Positions 6,694 through 15,100 of a stretch of 38,124 nt of DNA are shown in pieces (positions within the stretch are counted from its first letter, which is position 1; the number at the start of each line of letters is the position of its first letter). The DNA is taken from assembly GCA_964536465.1 (NCBI GenBank), contig CAZHXQ010000005.1, forward strand, positions 1 to 38,124, given 5' to 3'. Origin of the DNA: Mesolinea sp964536465. Its GTDB lineage: Bacteria > Chloroflexota > Anaerolineae > Anaerolineales > Anaerolineaceae. The translations under genes and the position numbers were made by a program. The notes beneath the pieces were generated by a model, which saw nothing but the letters and a program-made list of their open reading frames with translations, did not search any database and was not told the DNA's origin.

Positions 6694-7428
6694 ATGAACA
6701 TGTCTGCATCAAATTTGTATGACAAGACCCACAACCTTGCACAAACCGCGCTTGACTGGCTTTTTCCGCCGACCTGTTTAGGATGCGGTGAGGAGGGCGT
6801 TTTCATCTGTCCGGACTGCTTCAGCAAGATCAAACTTGTTCCTAAAGATGTCTGCAATTACTGCGGGTCGTTTACAAGCAAGAAAGGCAAATGCCCACAG
6901 TGCGCAGGCAGGACCCTTCCTTACGCCGGCTACAGGGCTTTTGCCTATTATGAGGGTGTTGTCCGAAAAGCCATCCATCATTTGAAATATCAAAACGATC
7001 TGACCATAGGGCGTTACCTGGCAGGGCTCTTAAAGTTGGTCTACCAGCGCACCGATTGGCAGGTTGATTTGATCGTGCCAATCCCGATCGGAGAGCAAAA
7101 AAGACTCGAACGTGGATACAATCAGGCCGAGAGAATCGCCGAGCCTTTGGCAAAACTGCTGAAAATCGCAGTCACAAATGAGGCTTTACTCAGAATTAAT
7201 GAGATTTCTTCACAAGTCGGGCTAAACCAGGATCAGCGCAGAGAAAATGTGAGGCAAGCTTTTATTGCCAAGGCGACTCTTTTGAAAGATCGCAAAATCT
7301 TGCTGATTGATGATGTCTTTACCAGTGGCGCGACCATGGAAGCCGCGGCAGCGGAATTGATGCATGTTGGGGCGAAGTGTGTATGTTGCCTCACCGTCGC
7401 AAAAGTTAATCATTTATCAGTATATTGA
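6694..7428 (+). CDS. comF: ComF family phosphoribosyltransferase-like protein
   Basis: This 244-residue protein has an N-terminal zinc-ribbon part with four CxxC pairs (C28/C31, C39/C42, C54/C57, C67/C70). A type I PRTase domain follows, with VPIPIGEQKRLERGYNQA and the PRPP-binding loop LLIDDVFTSGATMEAA. ComF proteins act in the cytoplasm in DNA uptake and recombination in competent bacteria, but many carriers are not known to be competent and the substrate is unsettled. The gene starts one base after the micro-protein stop, so the two are translationally linked. A second ATG at codon 3 is an alternative start. Confidence 0.9.
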   Translation: MNMSASNLYDKTHNLAQTALDWLFPPTCLGCGEEGVFICPDCFSKIKLVPKDVCNYCGSFTSKKGKCPQCAGRTLPYAGYRAFAYYEGVVRKAIHHLKYQNDLTIGRYLAGLLKLVYQRTDWQVDLIVPIPIGEQKRLERGYNQAERIAEPLAKLLKIAVTNEALLRINEISSQVGLNQDQRRENVRQAFIAKATLLKDRKILLIDDVFTSGATMEAAAAELMHVGAKCVCCLTVAKVNHLSVY

Positions 7429-7454
7429 TTTTACAATTACGAATAATGTATAAT
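7425..7454 (+). promoter_or_regulatory. Promoter for the hibernation factor gene
   Basis: TTGATT (7425-7430), 18-base spacer, TATAAT (7449-7454). The -35 overlaps the end of comF. An AGGAGG ribosome binding site (7468-7473) lies six bases before the ATG, giving strong expected expression. Confidence 0.65.
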
Positions 7455-7479
7455 CTATAAAAATCCCAGGAGGTTAATT

Positions 7480-8028
7480 ATGGCGTTAGAAATAGGCATT
7501 TACACGAAGGACCTGGAACTCACAGATCGAATTCAAGATTACGCGACCAAAAAAGTGGGTAAATTAGAACGCTTCTTGAGTGAAATTGGGGAGTGTCGGG
7601 TTGATTTGAGTTACGCGAAAACGGCCCGCAATGCGTCAGACCGCTACATTGCTCAAATTACCATTCGAGGAAAGGGCTTCATTCTGCGCTCCGAAGAAAG
7701 ATCGGATAATATCTTCGCGGCAATAGACGCTACAGTAGATAAAATGACCCGCCAGATTAGCCGTTTCAAAGGCAAACACTGGCGTAAACGTGGCGGCGAG
7801 CCTGAAACCCTTCAACCAGTCGAGGAAATTGAAGAAGAGGTTACGCCATTAATAGTCAGGAGAAAAACTTTCACGCTTGAACCGATGCACGAAGAAGAAG
7901 CGCTGGAACAGTTACAGCTGCTAGGGCACGATGCTTTCTTCGTTTTCTACAATGTCGAAAACGATCGCGCGAATGTTCTCTACAGACGCCGAGATGGCAG
8001 TTACGGTTTGATCGACCCGATAATCTAA
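7480..8028 (+). CDS. hpf: Long-form ribosome hibernation promoting factor
   Basis: This 182-residue protein has the S30AE/YfiA domain (about 1-100) that sits in the 30S decoding region. A charged linker follows, then the C-terminal dimerisation domain (about 122-182; VRRKTFTLEPMHEEEALEQL and VLYRRRDGSYGLIDP). Long HPF alone forms inactive 100S ribosome dimers in stationary phase or stress. Both domains look intact and the length is typical. It is a single-gene unit with its own promoter, a strong ribosome binding site and a terminator. Confidence 0.95.
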   Translation: MALEIGIYTKDLELTDRIQDYATKKVGKLERFLSEIGECRVDLSYAKTARNASDRYIAQITIRGKGFILRSEERSDNIFAAIDATVDKMTRQISRFKGKHWRKRGGEPETLQPVEEIEEEVTPLIVRRKTFTLEPMHEEEALEQLQLLGHDAFFVFYNVENDRANVLYRRRDGSYGLIDPII

Positions 8029-8047
8029 CCATTGCTGGTTAAGTTGT

Positions 8048-8078
8048 AAAAGCAGTCCAACCAAACGGACTGCTTTTT
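8048..8078 (+). terminator. Intrinsic terminator after hpf
   Basis: AGCAGTCC (8051-8058) pairs perfectly with GGACTGCT (8067-8074) around AACCAAAC, followed by a T-run ending at 8078 and preceded by AAA. Confidence 0.88.
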
Positions 8079-8107
8079 GTTATACAATAAGCGCAAAGTG
8101 AGGCACT

Positions 8108-8710
8108 ATGAGCGAACCTGAAGACGAATCAAAGCAACCAGTCTATAAACCGATAGACAAGGAAAAAATAATTGAGCAGGTAGCCGCGATGCTGTCTGCA
8201 ATTGGGGAGGACCCACAACGAGAAGGTCTGTTACGGACGCCAGAACGAGTAGCCAATGCCTATGAAGAGATCCTGGGGGGCTACACGACAGATCCAACCT
8301 CATTAATCAACGGCGCGCTATTCACGGTTGATTACGATGAGATGGTGGTTGTAAAAGATATCGAATATTTTAGCCTGTGTGAACACCATATGCTGCCCTT
8401 TTTTGGCCGGGCTCACGTGGCTTATCTCCCGCGCAAAAAGGTGCTTGGATTATCGAAGATACCCAGGATTGTAGACATGTTTGCGCATAGATTGCAGGTA
8501 CAGGAGCGCATGACCCAGCAAATCGCCCAGTTCATCCAGGACGCGATCCACCCTCTGGGGGTAGGTGTGGTAATAGAAGGACAGCACCTCTGCTCGATGA
8601 TGCGTGGTATCAAGAAAGAGCAGGCATCCATGACCACGTCAGCCATGCTGGGTGGCTTCAGAAACAACCTGGCAACCAGAATGGAGTTCCTAAATATGCT
8701 GCGGGGTTAA
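8108..8710 (+). CDS. folE: GTP cyclohydrolase I
   Basis: This 200-residue enzyme converts GTP to dihydroneopterin triphosphate, the first step of folate/pterin synthesis. Zinc ligands are C91 and H94 in LCEHHMLPFFG and C162 in EGQHLCSMMRG. The spacing (71 residues between the cysteines) matches the E. coli enzyme. LSKIPRIVDMFAHRLQVQER is the usual family block. The TAA stop overlaps the stop of the facing folB gene within TTAA (8707-8710). Divergent placement from folB and the SDR gene keeps the pathway genes together in two transcripts. Confidence 0.96.
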   Translation: MSEPEDESKQPVYKPIDKEKIIEQVAAMLSAIGEDPQREGLLRTPERVANAYEEILGGYTTDPTSLINGALFTVDYDEMVVVKDIEYFSLCEHHMLPFFGRAHVAYLPRKKVLGLSKIPRIVDMFAHRLQVQERMTQQIAQFIQDAIHPLGVGVVIEGQHLCSMMRGIKKEQASMTTSAMLGGFRNNLATRMEFLNMLRG

Positions 8711-9063
8711 ATTCCTCTGTAGCGCTCGATTTGAATGCCAACTTTTGCCGTTTTTCTGACAAAGTTGGCTTTTTCAATTTTTATTCTGACCATGTCTGCT
8801 GGAGTTTCCTCAAATATTTTTTGAATAATGCATGCCGCCAAGGCTTCAAGCGTGTAAAAACTACTCTCTTGTGCCCACTGTCTGACCAGTTTTGCCACTA
8901 AAGAATAACTGATCGAATCATCAATCGAATCACTGACACCAGCAGTGTGCAGAGGGTATCCAAGCTCGACATCCAGCAGCAACTCTTGCGGAAATTCCCT
9001 CTCAGGGGGATTGACGCCAATAACGGCGTTGACGACCAGTCCTGTAATCAAAATTTTATCCAT
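8707..9063 (-). CDS. folB: Dihydroneopterin aldolase
   Basis: This 118-residue protein matches the FolB family, which cleaves dihydroneopterin to hydroxymethyl-dihydropterin and glycolaldehyde. The N-terminal LVVNAVIGVNPPEREFPQ, the Glu in FYTLEALA and the Lys in KIEKANFV fit the family pocket, although the usual Pro after that Lys is absent. It lies 12 bases after the SDR gene in the same direction and ends within the folE stop. A FolX-type epimerase is the closest alternative. Confidence 0.88.
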   Translation of the reverse strand: MDKILITGLVVNAVIGVNPPEREFPQELLLDVELGYPLHTAGVSDSIDDSISYSLVAKLVRQWAQESSFYTLEALAACIIQKIFEETPADMVRIKIEKANFVRKTAKVGIQIERYRGI

Positions 9064-9075
9064 TCGAACCTGCCT

Positions 9076-9810
9076 TTACACAATGTGTTCGCCGCCATCT
9101 ACCCTGATGATCGAGCCTGTCATGAAGTCTTGCCTGAGGATATGAAGCACATTCTCGGCAATAATTTCAGCTGACCCAATCCGCTCGAGTGGAATTTTCT
9201 TGGCGGCCACCTTGTCCATATCAATATGTTCATATCCAGCCAGAGGCAACATGATGCCGGGTGCGATGGCGTTGACGGTGATATTCGGTGCTAATTCGAG
9301 CGCGAACATGCGGGTCATCTCGCACAGCGCTTTTTTTGTGAGGCGGTAGGCGAAATGATCGGTAGCGGTGCGAAAGATGTTGGCGTCACAGATGTTGACA
9401 ATTTTCCCCGAATAATCTGGCGGAAGTTGTTTTACGAAAGCCTTAGTTAGCCACCAAGGGGCAAACAGGTTCACGTTAAAAGAAATTTGTAGCGCTTCAA
9501 TGCTGGTGTTAAGCCCATTTCCCCTCCTGTAATTGCCGGCATTGTTGATCAGGATGTCAATGGTGCCCATTTGGCCGTTCACATCTGCCACCAATTGATC
9601 GACTACCGAAAAATCTGACAGATCGAACTGAAACGCCTCAGCTTCGACACCAAAATTGCGCGCCCCTTGTCTGACTTGCAAGACACTGTCTTTTGACCTG
9701 TTGAAATGAATGGCTACGTTACAGCCTTGTTGCGCCAGGGCGACAACAATCGCCCTGCCAAGGCGGATACCCCCGCCCGTGATTAATGCCGTTTTGCCTC
9801 TTAATTCCAT
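9076..9810 (-). CDS. Pteridine-reductase-like short-chain dehydrogenase
   Basis: This 244-residue Rossmann protein has TGGGIRLG (11-18), NNAG (89-92) and YRLTK (155-159), the SDR Tyr-Lys pair. Two traits point to the pteridine reductase (PTR1/FolM) group and not to an ordinary ketoacyl reductase: Arg in the nucleotide loop, and Asp142 in ICDAN where most SDRs have the catalytic Ser. Its place directly before folB supports reduction of dihydropterin or dihydrofolate with NADPH, perhaps replacing DHFR. An AAGGGA ribosome binding site precedes the ATG. A general SDR of unknown substrate remains possible. Confidence 0.8.
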   Translation of the reverse strand: MELRGKTALITGGGIRLGRAIVVALAQQGCNVAIHFNRSKDSVLQVRQGARNFGVEAEAFQFDLSDFSVVDQLVADVNGQMGTIDILINNAGNYRRGNGLNTSIEALQISFNVNLFAPWWLTKAFVKQLPPDYSGKIVNICDANIFRTATDHFAYRLTKKALCEMTRMFALELAPNITVNAIAPGIMLPLAGYEHIDMDKVAAKKIPLERIGSAEIIAENVLHILRQDFMTGSIIRVDGGEHIV

Positions 9811-9863
9811 TGCTTTCCCTTATTGTTTGTCCTGCCTCGTCTGAAACTGTTGTGGTTGATGGT

Positions 9864-9913
9864 AAAATTTTATCACCATAAAAACACTTATAGAGACTTC
9901 ACAGAGAGTCTCT
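9864..9913. promoter_or_regulatory. Divergent spacer with hairpin sequences upstream of tal-pgi
   Basis: The 151-base gap between the SDR and tal-pgi genes contains an AT-rich block at about 9864-9880. It also contains a perfect seven-base inverted repeat, AGAGACT (9892-9898) and AGTCTCT (9907-9913), with an eight-base loop. A TATAAA at 9931-9936 may be the tal-pgi -10, but no good -35 is visible. The repeats could be operators or an RNA leader. Confidence 0.3.
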
Positions 9914-9961
9914 TCTTAACAATTAAAGCGTATAAAAGCACAAACGGGAAAGTGGTGAACG

Positions 9962-12715
9962 ATGAACAATTCGCAGTCAGTCAAAGAACTTGGTCAGTCA
10001 ATCTGGTACGACAACATTGAACGAGAGATGTTGCGAGATGGGCGTATGAAAAGAATGATCAGGGGGGGTCAGATTTATGGGGTCACATCGAACCCAAGTA
10101 TCTTTGAAGCGGCTTTGAAAAACAGCACTGCCTATGACGATCTGCTGCAGGCAATGGCCTGGTCGGGCATGAACGGCGAGCAGATTTACACTCAATTGGT
10201 AAAAGAGGACATCCAAAAGGCGGCAGACCTGTTTCTGCCAGTTTATAGGGACAACCACGGACAGGATGGCTTTGTCAGTGTCGAAATCAACCCTTTTTAT
10301 GCCTACGATGCCAGACGATCCATTGAGGAAGGCCGGTCACTATGGAAAGAAATTGATCGCGAGAACCTGATGATCAAAGTTCCAGCGACAGGCGAGGGAC
10401 TGGAAGTCATAACCGCGCTTATTGCTGATGGCATTAATGTCAACACCACACTGATTTTTTCTCTCGAACGCTATGAGCAAGTCATTGACGCCTACTTGAG
10501 CGGACTGGAACAACGTCTGGCCCGCAATGAACGAATCGATACAATTGCAGGTGCGGCCTCTTTCTTTGTCTCCCGGATTGACGTTGCGGTGGACCAGCTT
10601 TTGGACGCTGTGACCGCTTCAACAGCAACCATGGCCCTGCAAGCAAAGCAGATCAAGGGCAAAATCGCCATTGCCAGCGCCCGGCTCGCCTACCAGGTTT
10701 ATCTGCGGGCCTTTTCCGGTTTACGTTTTGAGATGTTGAAAGAGCGGGGCGCACACCCACAAAAGCCTTTATGGGCATCAACGGGTACAAAAAATCCGGA
10801 TTATCCTGATACTCTCTACGTAGATAACCTGATTGGGTTTGGCACAATTAATACCGTCCCACAAAAAACGCTGGATGCCTTCCTTGAAAGGGGCCGCGTG
10901 AGTTTGTCGATCGGCGAGAACCTTGAGCAAGCTCTTTCGGATTTTGAGTTGCTAAAGAAAATAGGTATCGACCTCACTGCTGTCACACAACAGCTGGAAA
11001 CCGAGGGTGTGGAGAAGTTCAGGCAGGCGCATAACTCACTGCTTGAAATTATCGAGAAAAGGCGAGTGAATTTCCTTCAGGGGCTGAACGGGCTGGCAGA
11101 TCTGGTTGAGCCTTGGCTCACGCAAGCTGCCGCTGAAGCAGCGGTACGACGCCTGTACGCCCATGACCCCACCCTATGGACTGATGATGAGCATGGGTTT
11201 GATGAAATCCGAAACCGTCTTGGTTGGCTCGATCTGCCTTCCAGGCAGCTCACGCTGATCCCCGAACTGGAAGCGTTTCGCGATGAAGTGCTCGCGGATG
11301 GCTTTACTGATGCCTTTGTGCTGGGTATGGGCGGCTCTTCGCTGGCGCCCGAGGTGATCAGCCAGACCATCGCCCCCTCAGTCGAACTCGGAAAAGGACT
11401 GCGCCTGCAGATCATCGACACGACCAGTCCGGAGGAGATATTGTTCCGTTGCGAGGGAGTGGAGTTAGATAAAACCCTTTTCATTGTATCTAGCAAAAGT
11501 GGCGGGACCAGCGAGACTCTCTCGGCCATGAAGTACTTTTGGTCTGAACTGGTAAAACTGGGAGTAGAACAACCCGGCAGAAACTTTGTGGCTGTCACAG
11601 ACCCGGACACTTCTTTGCAGCATTTGGCTGAATCGAAAGGCTTTCGTAAAGTATTCAATGCCCGTCCGGATGTTGGTGGCCGCTACTCGGTTTTCACCAG
11701 GTTCGGATTGCTGCCTGCCGTGTTGATGGGCGTTGATTTGAATCGATTCTTAAGCGTGGCCATTGAAAGCGAAGATCAGGGTCGCGAAGATGTTGCCCCT
11801 TACGCCAATCCCAACCTCATCTTGGGTTTGCTGCTCGGAGGCGCCGCCAGAACGGGCAAAGATAAACTCACCTTCATCGCAGAAAGCTACGCTGCCCACC
11901 TGGTTCCCTGGTTGGAGCAACTGATTGCCGAGAGCAGTGGCAAGGAAGGCAAAGGAATTCTCCCGGTTGAGGGCGAGCCGCCTTACGCTACTTTAGCATA
12001 CCCTCCTGACCGGCTCTTTATCCACCTTTCGGTAAACGGCGAGAGAGCGGAACTGGTCTCAGCCCTCAAGGATCGTGGTCATGCTGTCATTGAAATCGCT
12101 ATAAGAGATCCGTATCAAATTGCCAAAGAATTTTATCGCTGGGAATATGCGACCGCCATTGCCTGCGCGCTGCTGAAGGTAAATGCTTTTGATCAACCTA
12201 ATGTTCAGTTGAGCAAAACCATTACTAAAAACCGCATCAGCCAATATCAGGAAAAAGGCCGACTCGACGATGGACAGCCACTGCTTGAAGATGAATGTTT
12301 TACGCTTTACGGGGAGCCTGTTCCTGGGTTGGACCAGTCCTGCGGTTTGAGCGATGTTTTGGCTGCCTATGCCAGTCTGGTTGAAGAGAACGGATATATT
12401 GCGTTGAACGCCTTCTTGCCACGACTTAATGAGAATGAAGCATTTCTCCAGTCTCTGCGAACAAAGCTGCTCCATCAAGTCAACAAAGCGACCACGCTCG
12501 GTTTTGGACCGCGCTTTCTGCACTCCACCGGTCAACTGCACAAAGGTGGGCTACCGGGAGGGCTTTTCATTACCTTTACCCAAGACAGCCTTACAGACCT
12601 CGATATACCGGGTGAAGGAATGAGTTTTGCGACCCTGCAGCGGGCGCAGGCCTTGGGTGACATTGATGCATTGAAACAAAAAGGTAAAAGAGTGATTCGC
12701 ATCCATCTGAAGTAG
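9962..12715 (+). CDS. Bifunctional transaldolase / glucose-6-phosphate isomerase
   Basis: This 917-residue fusion joins two enzymes of sugar-phosphate metabolism. Residues about 1-370 are a transaldolase, with GVTSNPSIFEAA, the Schiff-base lysine K139 in LMIKVPATGEG, and LWASTGTKNPDY. Residues about 400-917 are a phosphoglucose isomerase, with GMGGSSLAPEV near 455, VSSKSGGTSETLSA near 510 and GGRYSVFTRFGLLPA. It links the pentose phosphate pathway to glycolysis and acts in the cytoplasm. No frameshift or break separates the two halves. Three genes follow closely in the same direction (ruvX, mltG, ppgK). PpgK makes glucose-6-phosphate, the substrate of the isomerase half. Confidence 0.96.
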   Translation: MNNSQSVKELGQSIWYDNIEREMLRDGRMKRMIRGGQIYGVTSNPSIFEAALKNSTAYDDLLQAMAWSGMNGEQIYTQLVKEDIQKAADLFLPVYRDNHGQDGFVSVEINPFYAYDARRSIEEGRSLWKEIDRENLMIKVPATGEGLEVITALIADGINVNTTLIFSLERYEQVIDAYLSGLEQRLARNERIDTIAGAASFFVSRIDVAVDQLLDAVTASTATMALQAKQIKGKIAIASARLAYQVYLRAFSGLRFEMLKERGAHPQKPLWASTGTKNPDYPDTLYVDNLIGFGTINTVPQKTLDAFLERGRVSLSIGENLEQALSDFELLKKIGIDLTAVTQQLETEGVEKFRQAHNSLLEIIEKRRVNFLQGLNGLADLVEPWLTQAAAEAAVRRLYAHDPTLWTDDEHGFDEIRNRLGWLDLPSRQLTLIPELEAFRDEVLADGFTDAFVLGMGGSSLAPEVISQTIAPSVELGKGLRLQIIDTTSPEEILFRCEGVELDKTLFIVSSKSGGTSETLSAMKYFWSELVKLGVEQPGRNFVAVTDPDTSLQHLAESKGFRKVFNARPDVGGRYSVFTRFGLLPAVLMGVDLNRFLSVAIESEDQGREDVAPYANPNLILGLLLGGAARTGKDKLTFIAESYAAHLVPWLEQLIAESSGKEGKGILPVEGEPPYATLAYPPDRLFIHLSVNGERAELVSALKDRGHAVIEIAIRDPYQIAKEFYRWEYATAIACALLKVNAFDQPNVQLSKTITKNRISQYQEKGRLDDGQPLLEDECFTLYGEPVPGLDQSCGLSDVLAAYASLVEENGYIALNAFLPRLNENEAFLQSLRTKLLHQVNKATTLGFGPRFLHSTGQLHKGGLPGGLFITFTQDSLTDLDIPGEGMSFATLQRAQALGDIDALKQKGKRVIRIHLK

Positions 12716-12727
12716 ACGGGAAGTTTT

Positions 12728-13162
12728 GTGAAGTTTTTGGGAATTGACCATGGAAACGTTCGGATCGGTGTCGCAGTGAGCGACCCGACTGGTATCCTGG
12801 CGAGACCTCTGCGGATCGTAAAACATGTCTCTCGTCCAGTTGATGCTTCTAATGTGTCTCAGATCGCGCAGCAAGAAGGCTGTCAGGCGATTGTGGTCGG
12901 ACTTCCGCTAGACGCTGACGGCAATATCGGCCCCCGGGCAAGGTCTGTGAACCGCTTTATCGAAGAGCTCCGCAGCCAGACGGATTTGTCGGTCATCCCG
13001 TGGGATGAATCCTATTCAACCAGACAAGCTCTGCAAGCTTCGATCGATCGGGGTGAGGGCAGGCAGAAACGCAAAAATGCAATGGATGATCAGGCCGCGG
13101 CTATCATTCTGCAAAATTTCCTGGACAATCGTTGCCGTGATGAGAAAGCGGGGCAGCCTTGA
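12728..13162 (+). CDS. ruvX: RuvX/YqgF RNase H-fold nuclease
   Basis: This 144-residue protein has the YqgF motifs FLGIDHGNVRIGVAVSD at the N-terminus, VVGLPLDADG in the middle and WDESYSTRQA near the C-terminus. These contain the acidic residues of the RNase H fold. YqgF proteins are proposed Holliday junction resolvases and in E. coli act in 16S rRNA 5' processing. The start is GTG at 12728, 12 bases after the tal-pgi stop. The TGA overlaps the TTG start of mltG, so translation is coupled. Confidence 0.9.
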   Translation: MKFLGIDHGNVRIGVAVSDPTGILARPLRIVKHVSRPVDASNVSQIAQQEGCQAIVVGLPLDADGNIGPRARSVNRFIEELRSQTDLSVIPWDESYSTRQALQASIDRGEGRQKRKNAMDDQAAAIILQNFLDNRCRDEKAGQP

Positions 13163-14292
13163 CCAGTAAACGCGGGAAACTACCGCTGCTGGCGGTTGTC
13201 TTCTTTATGCTTGCGCTCACGCTGGTTGTGGGCATGATGTACGTCGTTTATAGTAATGGCAAGGTGCTCGGCGCGCCAGGTGGCAATGTCAATTTGCTAA
13301 ATAACCTGCGTTATTCGATCCGTCTTTATAGAAACCTGGAGGGCTTGCAGCAGCCAGTTGTCTTCCCAGGTCAAAGCGAACGCAAGTTCATAATAACCAA
13401 TAGTGACGGCGCCAGGGATGTCTGCGGCAAACTGGAACGTGATCAGTTTGTTTTTTCGGGCACCAATATCTGCGATTTTCTGATTTATAAAGGCAAAGAC
13501 AGAACACTCAGCCCTGGGACCTACACGATTCAAAGCGGGCTAAACCCCATTCAGATCGCGATGGTTATCTCAGACAGCACTAATCGGGATTTACAATTCA
13601 CCATTTTCGCGGGTTGGCGGCTGGAAGAAATCGCGGCAGTGATCGACCAGTTGGGCTTTGAATTTGGAGCAGATGAGTTCCTCCATCTCGTCTACGCTGC
13701 TCCTGCAGACATCGCGCAGATTGTGGGGTTGCCTGAAGCGAGGTCGCTGGAAGGTTATCTCCACCCCGGGTTTTACAGCCTCAAACCTACTATAAGGCTG
13801 GAAGATTTTGTGCGCGAAGCTGTGCTTAAAACTCAAACCGTGATCGAGGAGGGCGCTCAGCTGCTCAACGCTCAAAGCGCGACCCTGGCGAGCGACGAAC
13901 TGATTAAATTAGCTTCGATTATTCAGCGGGAAACGCAGGACAGCACTGAAATGCCCCTGATTGCTTCTGTTTTTTATAACCGTCTTGCTATCGATATGAG
14001 GCTGGAAACTGATCCCACTGTGCAGTATGCGCTCGGTTTCGATCCCGCGACGCAGACATGGTGGAAAGCACCGCTGACTTTCAATGATTTGGCGGTGGAA
14101 TCCGACTATAATACCTACAAGGTTCAGGGTTTGCCGCCCGGGCCGATCTGCAGCCCGGGGCGTGAGGCCATACTCGCGGCCTTTGCGCCTGAGCAGACCG
14201 GCTATTATTTCTTTCGGGCGAAATGTGATGGCAGCCTGACACATAATTTTGCGGTAACTTATGAGGAACACCTGGAAAACGGGTGTGAATAG
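13159..14292 (+). CDS. mltG: MltG-type endolytic murein transglycosylase
   Basis: This 377-residue inner-membrane protein has one N-terminal membrane helix (about 8-31) and a large extracytoplasmic YceG domain that cuts nascent glycan strands. The catalytic block is LASIIQRETQDSTEMPLIAS with the family glutamate in RET, followed by FYNRLAIDMRLETDPTVQYA and YNTYKVQGLPPGPICSPG. The first Glu of the common EKET is Gln here. The start appears to be TTG at 13159, overlapping the ruvX TGA; no ATG in a sensible position precedes the membrane helix. Confidence 0.92.
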   Translation: MTSKRGKLPLLAVVFFMLALTLVVGMMYVVYSNGKVLGAPGGNVNLLNNLRYSIRLYRNLEGLQQPVVFPGQSERKFIITNSDGARDVCGKLERDQFVFSGTNICDFLIYKGKDRTLSPGTYTIQSGLNPIQIAMVISDSTNRDLQFTIFAGWRLEEIAAVIDQLGFEFGADEFLHLVYAAPADIAQIVGLPEARSLEGYLHPGFYSLKPTIRLEDFVREAVLKTQTVIEEGAQLLNAQSATLASDELIKLASIIQRETQDSTEMPLIASVFYNRLAIDMRLETDPTVQYALGFDPATQTWWKAPLTFNDLAVESDYNTYKVQGLPPGPICSPGREAILAAFAPEQTGYYFFRAKCDGSLTHNFAVTYEEHLENGCE

Positions 14293-14302
14293 AGGAGGAA
14301 TC

Positions 14303-15046
14303 ATGGTCGTATTGGGTATTGATATCGGTGGGTCTGCAACGAAAGGCGCGTTGGTCGATATTGAATCCGGTGAGTTTGCCTCCGAGCGAATCCGATTCAA
14401 GAACAGCAAAGCCAATAAGCCTAAAGAAATCGTTGGCTCGATTAAAAAAATCGCCAGAAAATTGAACTATTCTGGAATTATTGGCGCGGGTTTTCCTGGC
14501 ATTGTCAAGGAGGGTGTTATCGGGACCTCTGTCAATCTGCATAAAGATTGGGTAGGCGCAAACCTGGCGAAAATGATTGAAGACGAGACTGGCAGCCCAG
14601 CTTATGTGCTCAATGATGCCGATGCCGCCGGTATGGCGGAGATGCGTTTTGGTTCCGCGGAAGCCCGCAGTGCGGCAGTAGTCATGTTCCTGACGCTGGG
14701 AACGGGGCTTGGGACGGCTTTGTTTGTTGAAGGCAATCTGCTTCAGAATACAGAATTAGGTCACATGCTGATTGGTAAACAAACCGCTGAGCAATACTCT
14801 TCAGCAGCGGTGAAGACCCGTGAAAAATTGACCTGGAAGCAATGGGCATTGCGTTTCAATGAATCATTAAAAGCATATGAATTTTTGCTCAATCCAGATC
14901 TTTTTATCCTGGGTGGCGGGATCAGCGCGCGCTTTGACAAATATTCTAAATATTTCACGATAAAAACCAAAGTCATCCCTGCCGAACTTGAAAACAGGGC
15001 CGGCATCATTGGCGCAGCCATCACAGCGCAGGAAAAATTGGCTTGA
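14303..15046 (+). CDS. ppgK: Polyphosphate glucokinase (ROK family)
   Basis: This 247-residue protein phosphorylates glucose, in this family with polyphosphate and often also ATP. Marks are the phosphate loop GIDIGGSATKGALVD, GAGFPGIV, the catalytic base region VLNDADAAGMAEM, LTLGTGLGTA and the C-terminal LNPDLFILGGGIS. The block TAEQYSSAAVKTREKLTWKQW is typical of PpgK rather than of zinc-containing ROK kinases. I chose the ATG at 14303, five bases after AGAGGAGG. This ribosome binding site overlaps the mltG stop. A strong terminator follows, closing the tal-pgi unit. Confidence 0.92.
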   Translation: MVVLGIDIGGSATKGALVDIESGEFASERIRFKNSKANKPKEIVGSIKKIARKLNYSGIIGAGFPGIVKEGVIGTSVNLHKDWVGANLAKMIEDETGSPAYVLNDADAAGMAEMRFGSAEARSAAVVMFLTLGTGLGTALFVEGNLLQNTELGHMLIGKQTAEQYSSAAVKTREKLTWKQWALRFNESLKAYEFLLNPDLFILGGGISARFDKYSKYFTIKTKVIPAELENRAGIIGAAITAQEKLA

Positions 15047-15068
15047 TATACCTCTTTGAGGACCGTAT

Positions 15069-15098
15069 GCAGGTATTGACAAAATACCTGCTTTTTTT
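15069..15098 (+). terminator. Strong intrinsic terminator after ppgK, abutting the EamA start
   Basis: GCAGGTATT pairs perfectly with AATACCTGC around GACAA, followed by seven T (15092-15098). Only two bases separate the T-run from the ATG of the transporter gene at 15101. Confidence 0.88.
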
Positions 15099-15100
15099 CA

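Noticed and set aside
6462..6857. Minus-strand frame of 131 codons across the comF start
   Set aside because: It overlaps both the micro-protein and comF in antisense, and its translation has no recognisable domain.
11077..11658. Open frame of 193 codons opposite tal-pgi
   Set aside because: Antisense to conserved isomerase motifs, with low-complexity Ser-rich translation and no family match.
15076..15081. Perfect TTGACA as a -35 for the EamA gene
   Set aside because: Seventeen bases downstream there is no -10 (it would fall on the start codon), and the hexamer is part of the terminator hairpin.
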